Positions 1-12,034 of a DNA stretch of 64,000 nucleotides are shown in pieces; the stretch's first letter is position 1; the number at the start of each line of letters is the position of its first letter. This DNA comes from Glutinoglossum americanum (taxonomy: Eukaryota > Ascomycota > Geoglossomycetes > Geoglossales > Geoglossaceae). The DNA lies in NCBI GenBank assembly GCA_020080175.1, contig JAGHQL010000017.1:62001-126000 (forward strand), read 5' to 3'. The notes beneath the pieces were generated by a model, which searched no databases, had not been told where the DNA came from, and saw nothing but the letters and a program-made list of their open reading frames with translations. The translations under genes and the position numbers were made by a program.

Positions 1-2
1 TT

Positions 3-104
3 GGTTTTAACACTGCCTACGCACAAGCCACCGCTCTCACCGCCCGAAGTATCGACACCTCCATGAATACTGGTCTGGAGAGCCTCATTCGAAACTATAT
101 ATAG
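3..104 (+). CDS. possible C-terminal end of a gene entering from the left edge
   Basis: One plus-strand frame is open from the window edge to a TAG at 102-104 and encodes 33 residues, rich in Ala, Thr and Ser and ending SLIRNYI. The composition looks like fungal protein. A frame of this length open from an edge also arises by chance perhaps one time in five, so this is weak. No family is recognised. If real, it is the last exon of a gene lying upstream of the window and convergent with the carboxypeptidase at 1083-3356. Confidence 0.3.
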   Translation, partial: GFNTAYAQATALTARSIDTSMNTGLESLIRNYI

Positions 105-1082
105 ATTCTAGGTAGGAACCTTTCCGCTAAACACTTTTGACGCCTCTATGTACCAAATGATGATCTCAAATTCCAAACGACAAGCATATGTCCAAGCTAT
201 CCTTGGATAGCTAAGACGAAAACGGATTGTTTTCTGATTGCTTACTCTTGCAATTATGCACTTGAAATGTGGTTGGTATATTTATCCTATACTAACAGGC
301 AAACTAGTACCCTACATTGGACGAATGAACCTACTGCAGATACTACAGTCGCAAACATCCACCCTTCGTCGGTAAGTAGGCTGCCTATATCACATCTTAC
401 CCTACTTTTGAATGATGATATGTTTTATACAATCTCACGACGGTCGACATAGCCGTCTGGCATTGATGAAATTTGCCCTTGACCGGGCTTATATCTGACA
501 AAATAGTTTTCTCGCTACTGTCATTCCTACCATATATTTTTGCTAGTCTGACCCTCGGTAATCGCAGGTTTCTTACAACCTTCCCCCTAAAGTGTAGCCG
601 CAATTCTAGTTTGCATATACTGAGCCTTGCAGCTCGTCCCGGTGGGCTTCCTGAGGACATTTGATTTAGTATTTTCAGACATCAAACCTGTGTCTCAGCA
701 TCTCTACAGTTTGGCAAGAGCCGATTTGCACATCCTCTTAAAACATAAAACCTAGGCCTATTTATCTATAACCTTCACAAAATAAAGAAATCCTAGGACT
801 CCCTCAATAGGAGGCGCGCTTCTTGGAAAGAGACATCATTTATATTAGATCATTACCTAGCCAATCGTCCTAGTGTATCTATTTAGGGAAAGATTTAGTC
901 GTGCCGCGAAAAGTACCAAAGACCTGTCATTCGAAACGCTCCATATTATACCCTCAGAAAAGGGGAAAGTTGATATGGTGACCCTCCAGATCCTCAAGAT
1001 ACATGCGCCATCCATGTCTACCTATCCGTACGTTAGGGGCCCCAGAAGAGGAAAAGGCCATTTCCCAAAAATTTACTCCAGA
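105..1082. other. intergenic, 3' flanks of convergent genes
   Basis: This is rather AT-rich non-coding sequence between the possible gene end at the left edge and the stop of the carboxypeptidase gene. The short open frames here lack codon structure and overlap each other on both strands. No repeat, RNA gene or mobile element was seen. It probably holds the 3' UTR of the carboxypeptidase. Confidence 0.5.
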
Positions 1083-3356
1083 CTATGCCAGCTCCGCCAT
1101 GATAAACACCAAGACAAGTCCCAATCCCAACCAGCCCATCGGAACTGGATCGGCCACCCTACCCGCATGTCCCTTTTTCGGGGTCGAAGTCGCGACATAG
1201 ACCCCCGTCGCCATAGACGAAGTAGGCGAAACTGACGGACCCACCTGCGGCGGAGGGGTGCCCGGCGAGCCAACCCCGATAGTCCCAGTACCGCTTGGCG
1301 GGTCCCAGTCGCTCTCCTGATCGTACAGCACGCCGTTGATCACAACGCCTCGCCCCGACTTAATCATATCGACCTGCGCTTCTGTGCACGTCGACTCGAT
1401 GTCCCTGATGTAGCATGTCGGCTGTGGGCTGCTAGGCGGCTTGAACGTGCTGGTCGAGTTCGCGGGCCCCGTGGTGCCGAATGAGGATAAGTCGGCGTCC
1501 TCGCCCGTGGCTAAGTTTTTACCCCGGATGATGCGCGTCATGAGGGTAAACGCCGTTTCGGGCTGATAGGCTGGGACGAGGTGGCCAGCCTGATAGATGC
1601 GGGAAAAGCTCAGGTTGCCGTATTGCCGGACCTGGCCGCCGATGTAGGAATTGTTGACGCGGATATCAGCGTAGCCCGCACGGTAAAAAGGCGCGTACTG
1701 GCTGCCGGCATCGGCCGCAATGGAGAAGGAAACGGCTTCGCCGCCGATCCAGTTGCAGATGAAGTCGCGGTCGCCGTAGATTAGGGCGACTCGCACTCCG
1801 CTAGTGAGAAGGGCGGTCAGATCGGAGAGTTGGGGGCCGCGTTCATAATCACCCGTCGCGGAGAACGCATCAAAGACAGGTCCACTGCTTTGCGTGAAAT
1901 TTATGCGGGCTCCGATGGCCTGCAGAAGCTCCCCAGTATTGAGGTACTCAAGAAATGTAGAAGGAGGAAAGGACTCGGGGTTGACGTGAGCGATGTCGTA
2001 GACGCTTCTGCCAGCGAACTGATAGGGCCCCAATAAAATAGAGGTACAAGTCTCCTCAGCCCCCTGACAGATGCTATTCACCATGGCTACATCGCCGTCA
2101 TCCTGTGGATCCATGCGTGAGGCGGCCGCTCTGCATTTCAAAACCAAATCCTTACACCCGCCGGCAGCAAAGAAATCGTTCATGGATGAAGTTGCATCCT
2201 CTCTACTTATTGCCTCGATGCCATAACTGTTGTTGCTTGCGAAAGCGGGGTAAGAAGGTCCCTGTATCAAGTCGTCTATACAACCGTTTACGATTCCCAG
2301 CGATTGAAGTTTGATTTCCAACGTGCTATTTTTCGGCAGTGTACCATTAGCGCGGCGGCTATTCTGCTCCTCCCAGAACGTTGCAAATGCCGGTCCATAT
2401 TTACCGCCATAGCTCTCTGCAAAGAGGTTCACACCAACAGACCCGGTTCGGTTACTGTCAGGTCCAATGCCCGGGTTATATTGGGGAAAGGCAACCAGAA
2501 ATCCCTGTAGCATGTGCCAAATAGCATGAGCTGAAATTTCGGTCGTGTTCGTGGTTGCATCGGGATTATTAGAGCTAAAAGTGCCGTCAAGAAACGTGTA
2601 AGATGGCTGATTCGAATGAGCATCTGTCAGAGGGTGAATGGGGTTGTCCGAAGGGTCAAGGAGGTTGAGAGAGCCATTGGTGGGTACGTCGTAAGAAAAC
2701 CCTACTTGATTAGGCTATCAACAAATCCTGTTAGCACTAGAAAAGCGTGAAATACAACTAATCAAGGTTACAGGAAGCGTGCTAGAGCGCTCCTCTCTCC
2801 CAGCCGTGACTGACCTGATCAATGTAGATAATGTTGGAGCTTCTGTCCCATCCCCAATCTCTCGCCTTTGTTCCAAACCTGTCTCTTGCTAGTTCCACAA
2901 CCTCGCAAGGGCCACTCTCCTGAAACATTCCAATCATGCTACTACTGCCTGGACCACCGTTAATCCAAATTGTCAGGGGTGCCGTCTCAGGGTTCTGTCT
3001 TGCTTCAATGAACCAAAAGAAGGTGTTGATGGAGTAGTTCTGTTGAATAGGTGCAAGTGTATACGGAGGTAAGACGACATGGCCGGCATATTGAAGTTGT
3101 GTGGGAAATACTGTCGTGCATGTGCCAGGTGGTGGGGATTTGTAAACAATAGTAATTTTGGGGTTTATAGGAGATTGGATCGTTGTCAGGTTGGTCTCTG
3201 GTGTGATTAGTGGTGGGAATTGTGTCGAGGCAGGCCGTAACCACAGTGATAAGAAGGAAAGAGCTACAAAGCTAGCAGCCCATGGGAAATGCTAGAAACG
3301 CTATTGTTAGCATTCCACCAAATACTTCAAACCAAGCCAGGATACCAAGCTACCAT
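1083..3356 (-). CDS. serine carboxypeptidase (peptidase S10), secreted, probably GPI-anchored
   Basis: Family S10 enzymes remove C-terminal amino acids from peptides in the vacuole or outside the cell. Exons on the minus strand: 3356-3354, 3291-2815 and 2714-1083, giving 703 residues. A hydrophobic N-terminus (ALSFLSLWL) looks like a signal peptide. The oxyanion-hole motif NGGPGSSS is in exon 2. The catalytic Ser is in ESYGG (Ser261), Asp in GDRDFICNW (about Asp477), His in QAGHLVP (about His538). The C-terminus has a Ser/Thr/Pro stretch and then a hydrophobic tail ([17 protein letters not shown]), as in GPI-attachment signals. The second intron has a good GTCAGT donor and joins IYIDQ to PNQVGFSYD, a hallmark of the family. 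The first exon is inferred: a lone ATG followed by a 62-nt intron with a GCTAAC branch site and CTAG acceptor. The start is therefore less certain than the rest. At about 700 residues it is longer than vacuolar CPY, as expected for the GPI-anchored subgroup. Confidence 0.9.
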
Positions 3357-6300
3357 TGTCAAACTTCAGAAACCTTCGCAAACCCCCTCAAAATGCATCC
3401 ATGAGAGGCCACGGCAAACAAACTTGGACAACTCGGGCCCAAGGATAAAGCTTTCGAGGTTTGCTGATCTGTGAAATAAGACGTGCGTTCGAGAAGAATA
3501 CCCAACTGCAACAATCAAGTCGAGCTGGGTGAACGACAGTTCTCGGCGCACCGACTATTTGAGCAATTCCTGCAGATTCAACGATGTTGATCGCACGAGT
3601 AGACCTACAGCAACAGAGACAGGACGCGAATGCCCCAGCCTTGAAGCTGGGGTTTGCGGCTCTCCAGTCTTAGCATCCTCGCCAAACTCCCTGCATCCAG
3701 GTCCTTGCATTTCCCCGCGTTATGACTCAAGCAGAGTACCCTCAAGTCTAATACACTGGCCTGGTGGTTAATAGGGATTAACTCTGCTCTGCGATGGGTT
3801 CCGCGGATGGCGCTAATGAACACATAGATGAAAGGATCGGTTGTTAGCCTGTGACAGGAACGACTTTAGACGCCTTTCGCATGTCATGTCGTCATCTTGA
3901 GACTACAACGGTACAAGTACTTGTGCCTATCCTGGGTTGCGGCATCTACACCCGGAATCGCCACGGCTCACATCACTATGATTCACGTTTCTTAACATAA
4001 CTCCCTTTGGGTGCTTCCTTCATATCCAATCTTCACCTTTCCAACGAATTCTAGTCTAGTACTCTCTCCATGCCTCTAGCGTATGCCATTCAAGCTGGCT
4101 TCGATGTTCCTTCTCTCAGTCTCTACTTTTATACGCAGGCAGCAGTCGCTACTAGGGCTGCAAACCCCCAGATGACCGACCAAACTGGATTCAGTGACTG
4201 GTAGAACCGACGCACGAGAACGGAACTGGCGAGAGGCAGCCCTATACTTTACGCTAGCAGTATGGGTGACGAGGTGTGAGCATTACGCCTTTTCGTCGTA
4301 CCTTTCCCTTACACCAAACTTCTCTGGGGTCGCGACAGGCGTGTAGCTGCAGCAGAAGCCCAACGATATGCACTCCAAGGGTTTCTTAACTACTACGTAC
4401 TGTGAAGCAAAAACTGGCTCACAAAACATTTAGAGAGAACATTATGGCAGGCATCGCGATGACTGCAGGAGTCTCATCCAGCAAGGCAGAGCAAATCAGA
4501 CTCCACACGCAGGTACCAGAAATCAGTCAAGGGTGTTATCGTGGATACGGTGCCCCGGTTTATATGCTCAGAGGTCACCATATGTGTTAACACGGGTAGA
4601 TCTACTATGAGTGAACAGAAGTATGGCAATGTGGCAGGTGGCAGGTGGATCTCGCAAACTGAAAGGCCCTTATGGTCTTTGTGCACAGGGACGAGAGACA
4701 GCTAGAACCTACCTCTGTTGTTATGATGACTACCCATGAGAACCTATGCTGAGTGAGCAAGGATCCGCCAAATGTGTGACTATCCCGCTTACCACGCCAT
4801 CCAACCTACAGCACAGCCTACGCCCTCGTCCACAAACCAGCGGGGAAAGGCGAAGATAGGCCCTCGCACCGGGAACAATGCTGCGTCATTTCTCCTAAGG
4901 AGACGTACACCACATCGCGGACCCTGCAGATGTATGCTATTGTCGCGAGACCTGGGCCAGCCAGCAATTGCTCTATTACCATGACTTGTCATTTTGTGAA
5001 TGTCATGTTCTCCCGCTCACCGCCTTGCCAGCGCTTCTTTCCTTTCTCCGTTCCACCGCCATCAACCAGGTGCCCGCCAACGGCTACGCGAGTCCTTCCC
5101 GGACACAACAATGCAACGGTGGTCCCCAGAGGGATATCTGCAGTTATACGGATCCCTCCCCAACATACGCAAGTTATGGTGGCCGGTAATGTTTTACGTG
5201 TTGACTTGAATGATATTCTAGAAACCCTTTCGTGGTATTCAAGTATTTGTTCCTCATGTCACTCTAATGTACCGGAATCGGGTAAACACCCAAATGATTG
5301 TTTTATGTGTACCTCTCATTGGTGGGCGAGCGGACCCCAAACCTCCAAATCCCGAAAATGGCAACAACCGCACTGAACAGCCATTAGAAAGGTAAAATAA
5401 AAATCCATCCATGTACTTTCCGAAGCTGAAAATTGAGCTCACGTCGTAGCAGACTACGTTCGTACAGCTACTTGGATCTCGATAGCAGTTCGACAAGCCA
5501 ATCAACATCGGATTTTGACGAACCCACAAAACCGGCAACGATCAGTCTGACACCGCCTTGAAGGCGAGTGTTGATCTAGAATGTAAATAGCACATTGTCA
5601 TCAACTGACTCTCAACCCTCCGACCGATCCGCACAACACAAGGGGACAATGTGCCGCTTCTGAGTGGGTGGCAATACTGCATGTATGAAGTAGAGGTCCA
5701 GTTTACGGGTGGCGCGGGTAAATAATTTGCGGCGAACATTCACGGCCCAATTTTGGCCGTCGAATCTCGCCCGAGATACTGTGTAGACGCATTCTGCAGG
5801 TAATAACCTTCCTTTTTAAGCAATTTAGTGGCGGTTGAAATCAAGCGACATTGCCGAGACGGGCCTTTTTGCCGCAACAGCCCCTCCTCTATTCGGCGTC
5901 CAGTCCAGCCTGGAGAACGGGTAATCGCCAAAGCACCGCACCTGGGTCCTCCACACAAGCACATCAACCACCAACGCGAACTACCGCCACCCTCTCCTCT
6001 CCGTCTCTCACCGTGTGCATCGGGCGTCTCCAGTGCTGGGAGCCCAAGACTCTCCACTCCGCTCTTCGTAGCTTGTTTTTCTGCTGTCGTTCCCTCGTCA
6101 GTCTGCCATCATCGTCTTGGGGGTACTCCGGGTGGCCTCTGAAGCTGACCTGTAACGCCTCGGGAGAGAAGTCAGCAGCCGCACGAGGACCTCAACTCTA
6201 GAATAGCAGGGATTTTGTTCCTGATGGGTTCATTCGACTGCCAGATCTTTCGACGCGGAAATTAATTCGCACAACACCCTTTTTCGGCACCTTGCCACAC

Positions 6301-6369
6301 GCGAGACTCCAGGCCCTTCGTGTTGAGATCGCGTTAACATACCATTCACGTACAACACACAACTCAGAC
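3357..6369. other. intergenic, divergent promoter region of carboxypeptidase and cdc4
   Basis: About 3 kb without a convincing gene. Open frames of 60 to 148 codons occur on both strands, but they overlap one another and encode no recognisable domain. The last 500 bp (about 5850-6369) are pyrimidine-rich and probably hold the cdc4 promoter and leader. A perfect 7-bp hairpin lies at 3633-3652. No tRNA-like B box or transposon end was seen. Confidence 0.5.
3633..3652. repeat. short perfect inverted repeat
   Basis: CCCCAGC is separated by six bases (CTTGAA) from GCTGGGG, a perfect 7-bp stem. It lies about 280 bp upstream of the carboxypeptidase start. It could fold in RNA or DNA, or be a palindromic factor site. 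Nothing else supports a function, and a 7-bp stem is not rare. Confidence 0.35.
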
Positions 6370-9300
6370 ATGGATCCTCCCAAGCGTCCGATAACACGAA
6401 AGCGGGATTTAGGCGTTATTGCCACGGAATCCGATTTTTCAAGCTTTGCATCGGCATCATCCTCGAGCATGACTTCACCCACCGATTCAATGGCGAGATT
6501 GATCAAGCCTGTTTCTAAGAAGCAGATTTCTCAAGCTCGGGTAAAGCAGGACGCAGAAGCACCGGGGTCTTACCCAACGTTAGGTCAATTCTCATACGCT
6601 CCGGCCACGCAGACGACCATTGTCACGACTACCACTACTACGACAACCTCCTTCCCTCCTTTGCTACTAAAGGCCCCCCGCAACCTGAACGACCTCGACC
6701 CGAAGCAGTACCCGTTAGCTTCTACACCGACTCCTCCCTCGATCAAGAGATTTTGCTTTGACCTTGAAGGAACCCCTACATACTTCCGCGAGGCCGACAA
6801 TGCGTCGAAATCCCTGCAAGAGGTACACTTATTATTACCCCTATCCTCTCTCAAGAAGCACTTAGTCAACAAATCCCGTGTGATAGCTAGCTAACTTTTT
6901 CGGTATCGTGATAGCTCAAACACCAGAGCAAAGACCTACGGCTTAACAATGGCGTTATTCAGTCCATCCTCAAGACTGAGCCACGCTTCGAGACTCCAGC
7001 GTCCAGCATGACGCGTTTTAGAACGCCATCTCGCCTAGCTTCTGAAGTATATCCTAATCTCTCAGCAGGCTCGAGTAAACACCCTGCGTCTCCAGTTTCC
7101 ATCTCGGAAGCTGCTGAGCGTGTGGTGGCTACGCAGCAACGAAGAATCAGCAAGCGGCTTTCTACATCATGGAGCCGGCCTTCTGCACTCTCTGACGCTA
7201 TTACAACCAAAGGACAGACCCCTCGTCGATCTCGGATATCAAGGAGGGCCATGCCCGCAACCCCAAACACAGGCGAGAATTTCCCCGAAGTTAGACGCGC
7301 AACTAGACAACAGCGAAATCTGAACCAACAGGCACCACAGATGCAAAACCCGCCGGCGCTTCAGCAGCAGGAGACGCCTCTCACGCTAAGTCCCCAAATA
7401 GGGTCGAACAAGAGCGCCATTTCGGGTAATGTGGACGCTGGGATGAACGTATTTGGATCGGGGGAACCCAGCACGAACAGTTCGAAGGATGGTGCCCCCG
7501 CAACAACAGCCGACACACCAGGTATTTCCGCAGCGACACCCCCAGTTATGGACCTAGATCTCAATCTCGCCCTACCGGAGGAAAATACGGTCACCGAATT
7601 GGCTGGCCCTCCACCGTTATCCCTCAACTCAATTGTGCAGGAAGGCAGCCTACCCAGCCCCAGTCTGTCCCCAGTAACTGCGGCGCTAAATCACGCAAAC
7701 CTAATGGACTACTTTACAACGCCGGAGGATAATGACGATATTGAATCTAGCTTCGAATTACCCCCACCTCACGACTCGGAAACGAGCAGTGACGACACGC
7801 AACGTGCGAGTCCTCCATCGCCCTCTGTTCGCCGAAGCAAGAAGTTTACTAGTCAACGATCCCCCACCCCTACTTTGATGGAAATTCCTTCGATGATTGA
7901 TTCTTTCGATTCCATGCCCTCTGAAATGCAGACATACCTCATGTACCAATTCCTTCGCAGATGTTCCAAGAAAACTCTCCAGTTTGTCGCTGAAACCGTC
8001 AACCCGGCGTTGAATTGTGATTTCCTCGCCCTACTTCCGATAGAACTGAGCCTGAATATCGTCAAGTACCTCGACCTTAAGAGCCTCTGCCGGGCGGCGC
8101 AAGTTTCAAGAAAGTGGAGGAATATTATCAACACTGACGAGTGGACCTGGAAGAGGCTATTCGATAGGGACGGTTACGTTCTGGCTGAAGGAGAATTGAA
8201 AAAAGCAATCAAAGAGGGCTGGGGCTGGCAGGACCCCGACGGCTTCGACAGCTATGAGGTCGATATAAGTGTAATGCCGGCGATCAAAGGAGAATGCAGC
8301 GCCTCGAGCCACTATGCTTTAATGCCCATCAGTAAAGCAGATGGTGGGCTCGACGCCTTACAGACCGCAGGACGACCAAAACGGAAAGCAGCTGCCAAAT
8401 TTACGAGCAGGAAACACCAAAAGAGAAAGGAGGCTACTAGAGTCAGCCCGGAAAAGGATGACCTCGATGGATTGATGGAGGCACTAACAAAGATAGAGGG
8501 ACCATACGCCGCTGCAACTGCTGCAGCTAGGGCCGTCCCTAATCCATCTATTGGTCTACCAAGCCTGAAAGGCTTGCACCTCTACAAGTCAATCTATCGA
8601 AGGCACCACCTCATCCGAAAAGGCTGGATGGAGACAAACGTCAAGCCGAGACATATTGCCTTCCGAGCGCACCAGCGACACGTGGTTACCTGTCTGCAGT
8701 TCGATACGGATAAAATCTTGACCGGCAGTGATGACACTAACATCAATGTGTATGATACGAAAACCGGAGCTCTCAGGAATCAGCTCGAAGGTCATGAGGG
8801 CGGTGTTTGGGCGTTGCAGTACGAGGGTAACACTCTCGTTTCGGGTTCAACAGACCGCTCCGTAAGAGTTTGGGATATCGAGAAGGGCGTTTGTACACAA
8901 GTCTTTCAGGGCCACACATCGACCGTTAGGTGTCTACAGATACTGATGCCTGCAGAAGTTGGACGCACGTTGGATGGTAAGCCAAAGATGATGCCCAGGC
9001 AACCCCTTATAATCACTGGATCTCGTGACGCAAACCTTCGCGTGTGGAAGCTGCCGCAGCCAGAGGACCGGACATATTATCAAGCTGGACCTATAAACGA
9101 CCCCGAATGCCCGTATTTCGTCCGAACCCTAGCCGGCCACCATCATTCTGTGCGAGCAATAGCTGCGTATGCGGACACATTGGTAAGTGGTAGCTACGAT
9201 TGCACCGTGAGGGTGTGGAAGATCTCAACCGGCGAGACCGTACACCGTCTGCAAGGACATACACAGAAAGTCTACAGTGTCGTTCTCGATTATAAGCGGA

Positions 9301-9877
9301 AACGATGCATCAGCGGCTCTATGGACAATCTTGTGAAAGTCTGGTCATTAGAGACCGGAGCTACGCTGTTTACTCTTGAGGGACACACCTCTCTCGTCGG
9401 CCTCTTAGACCTTAGTCACGATCGCCTGGTATCCGCAGCAGCGGACTCGACGCTTCGAATTTGGAATCCGGAGAACGGGCAATGCAAGAGTATACTGAGC
9501 GCTCACACCGCAGCAATTACATGTTTCCAACACGACGCCCACAAAGTCATCTCTGGCTCCGATCGAACTCTAAAAATGTGGGATGTCCAGACAGGTAACT
9601 TTGTCAAGGATCTCTTAACCAACCTCGGCGGTGTCTGGCAGGTTAAGTTCAATGACCGGAGATGCGTCGCGGCCGTGCAGAGGAACGACTTTACGTACAT
9701 TGAGGTAAGCATAGCTGTTTCTACTTCTTAAGAAGAAGCCTAACGTTTGAGAAGGTCCTTGATTTCGGTGCTGCTCGGGACGGAATCACAGAAGAGAGGC
9801 GCGGAAGGAGGATAGTAGTCGATGCTCTAGGCCAGGAGATATCTGACCCCGAGGACGATCCCGTCGTTGCAGGGTAG
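6370..9877 (+). CDS. cdc4: Cdc4-type F-box/WD40 protein, SCF ubiquitin ligase substrate receptor
   Basis: Cdc4/Fbw7 proteins bring phosphorylated cell-cycle proteins to the SCF ubiquitin ligase in the nucleus. Exons 6370-6822, 6915-9704 and 9755-9877 join in phase and encode 1121 residues. The long N-terminal half is disordered (Ser/Thr/Pro-rich). Next comes a helical D-domain-like segment (YLMYQFLRRC...LQFVAETVNP) that in the family mediates dimerisation, then an F-box at about 515-565 (LLPIELSLNIVKYLD, with WKRLF at its end). A WD40 propeller follows from about residue 730 to 1075, with repeated GH...VRVWD and SGS motifs (TGSDDTNINVYD, SGSTDRSVRVWD, SGSYDCTVRVWK, SGSMDNLVKVWS). The last intron starts GTAAGC and joins YIE to VLDFGAARDG; the short third exon ends DPVVAG. 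The ATG at 6370 is the first in frame after the pyrimidine-rich leader. It is larger than yeast Cdc4 (779 residues), mostly in the N-terminus. Confidence 0.93.
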
Positions 9878-10570
9878 CGACCTTCCTCGAGGTAAATCCT
9901 ACGATCAACGCGTTGGTCCAGCGTCACTCCTTACCGCCTTCCACCAACAACCGCATAGCAGCATTTGATCCCCCTTGGCCATACCCTTATATAACACCAC
10001 AGTGGCATAAGCATTCATGAAATCTTCCCCATTTACCCGCGGAATGTCACGTCAGCCATAACAGCAAACAAAGAATACCAACTCTATCAGCATGGAACAA
10101 ATATCATTTTGGAGTCCCTGGAGTCTCAGCCCCTGAATCATTACAATTTCAAGATGAGCGCGAGCGTTTTTATTTTCTCAGCAGACACGATTTCTGATGA
10201 ATTCTCATATCGCTGATGATGGATTTCTTGTTTCACCCCGTTGCCAGTTTACATTGCATGGTTATGAACCAGACGGCGCCTTTTTCTTTTTTTTTTCCCG
10301 GGGGTGCGACAATTTGATGGAATGACTAAAATGGCTCCTTTTAATTTGTGCATAGAACTTAGTGAGTGGCAGGATTAAACTAAATTGAGACGTTTTCCAC
10401 GACGGGGTGCTAGAGCATTACATGACCGCAATGTGAAGCATATCGAAGTTGGCTATTTTATAACCATAGCGAGGTTCTCCACTCCAGGATGTCACCAGCC
10501 ACAGTACGGGAATAAGACAAGCGTACCAAAAAGGCTACACAAGAGCGATGGGGACGTTTGACGGGAAGTT
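9878..10570. other. intergenic, convergent 3' flanks of cdc4 and the EngB GTPase
   Basis: About 690 bp between two converging stops. It includes a T-run followed by CCCGGGGG near 10270-10305. There are no coding frames of note. It probably contains both 3' UTRs and poly(A) sites. Confidence 0.6.
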
Positions 10571-11801
10571 TCACAGGGTTTCCTTATTATCTTGTACACG
10601 ATCGTCCCCAACAGCATTTATCCCCTGAGTTTTTATCCTCCCCTTACCACCGACGCCACCGCTGCCGCCCTCCAGCCCTGCAGCCACCAGAACCGCCCAC
10701 CTCACCGCACTCATACCTAGCTTCTTCCCGCCCAGCGACACCGTAGTGCTGCACGACAGGATCTCTCCACCGCGCTGGACCTCCCTCTCCCTCACCTTCT
10801 CCTCCCCAGCCTTCAGCCATCCATCGCTCTCCTCCTGCTCACCCTTCTTTCTCCGATCGCTTCTCTCCCACCCGTTCCTCCTTCCCCGGTCCTCCCATCC
10901 ACCCCTCACGTCCACCAGGGCGCGCACGTCCTCCATGGTGCGACGCAGCTCCGAAAAGCCGCGTTCCAGGGCGGCTTCGGGCGGGGGTCTGTTGAGGCCC
11001 TTGGGGAGGAGGACGCGGTCGACTTTCGAGAGGACGATTTGGTGGGGGATGCGAGAGTCTTGGAGGATTCGGAGGAGGTGGGTGTCTGTGGGTTTGGGGC
11101 CATGGAGGGAGTCGATTAGGAGAAAGGTTTTGCGGAGTCTGTTGGTTGGAGGGGGGGTCGGGGTTAGACGCGGTGATTGGATTGGATTAGATTGGATTGG
11201 GTGTGTGGGCGACTGACTGTCTTCTCGAAGTGAGATACTTCAGGATCTCCGCGCCCCATTCCCGGTGGCTACCCTTTCCGTAGCCCGGCATGTCTAGCAC
11301 GACGAGGCGGCCCTGGTGCACCGAGATGGCGTTCATGCTCCTCGTGCGGCCGGGTTTGCTCGACGTGTTGCACACCCGGCTACCCAGTAGGGCGTTCAGC
11401 AGGGAGGACTTCCCGACGTTGCTGCGGCCCAAGAAGGCGACCTCTGGCGGCTGGTCGGGCCTGTCCGGGTGGAAGTCCATGGTTCTGAATTCTGGGGCGC
11501 TCCAGAGGAAGGAGGGGGCGTGCGTTGTGAAGAATGTGTCCGCGTGGGATAGCTGGGAGGGCGTCGGGGGTTGGGAAAGAGGCCAGTGGAGGGAGAGGGT
11601 TGTGGAGGGTATTTTTGGAGGGGAGCGGGGAGGTGGTTGTGGTGGTTGTGGTGAAGTTTGGGATGGCGGTGGTGAGCCTTGGGACGAGAGAATTCGTCTC
11701 CAGGGGAGACTTCTCTGTTCGTGGAGACATTTCTTACCTAGAGTGGAGGAATTGTAGCGTGAGACTGAGAATTTGGCCGTCGAGCTCATCCGCATCGACA
11801 T
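10571..11801 (-). CDS. EngB/YihA-family GTPase, predicted mitochondrial
   Basis: EngB-type GTPases help assemble the large ribosomal subunit; fungal copies act in mitochondria. Exons 11801-11218 and 11138-10571 encode 383 residues. The donor is GTCAGT and the acceptor AACAG, joining TSRRQ to LRKTFLLIDSLHGP. The G1 loop is GRSNVGKSS (residues 125-133). The segment GRTRSMN follows, then G3 DMPGYG, G4 as SKVD, and G5 as SCST near the C-terminus. The first 40 residues are basic, Ser-rich and nearly free of acidic residues, as in a mitochondrial presequence. A Pro/Ser-rich linker follows. Between G4 and G5 there is an unusually long, highly charged insert of about 80 residues. The last segment (MSAVRWAVLVAAGLEGG) matches the C-terminal helix of the fold. 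It is divergent from the fmc1 gene with only 233 bp between the start codons. Confidence 0.88.
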
Positions 11802-12034
11802 TGATGGTGTTTTTCACTCTCCTCGCTCAAAGTCCCGGTACTCTCGTTTCCCGTTGTGGCTGGTTGATGTGTAACGTGGCTGAGGCTCCTCGACGCCTCT
11901 TCACAGCTTCTTCACAATTCCATTGTCCCCATCATCAACAGCGATTTTTTCTTTACATCTCTTTTCTCGAACACCAACCCTTCAATCTCTGCTGTACGAC
12001 CTCTCCACGCACACGCGCACACGCAAAATCCTCC
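11802..12034. promoter_or_regulatory. 233-bp shared promoter between EngB GTPase and fmc1
   Basis: The start codons of the minus-strand GTPase (11801) and the plus-strand fmc1 (12035) face away from each other across 233 bp. The spacer is pyrimidine-rich on the plus strand near fmc1 (TTTTTTCTTT at about 11944, CTCTCC at 12001) and carries the repeated CACGCGCAC element just before fmc1. Both products are predicted mitochondrial assembly factors, so one compact bidirectional promoter is the simplest reading. Transcription starts are not known. Confidence 0.6.

Noticed and set aside
4930-5376. 148-codon plus-strand frame
   Set aside because: It overlaps two other plus-strand frames of similar base content, has no domain and no intron-supported extension, and lies in the divergent promoter interval.
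5740-6201. Overlapping frames on both strands just upstream of cdc4
   Set aside because: They fall in the pyrimidine-rich leader of cdc4, contradict one another, and encode no recognisable sequence.
10746-11757. Plus-strand frames of about 155 codons opposite the EngB GTPase
   Set aside because: They are antisense images of the GTPase exons, whose G-motifs are clear on the minus strand.
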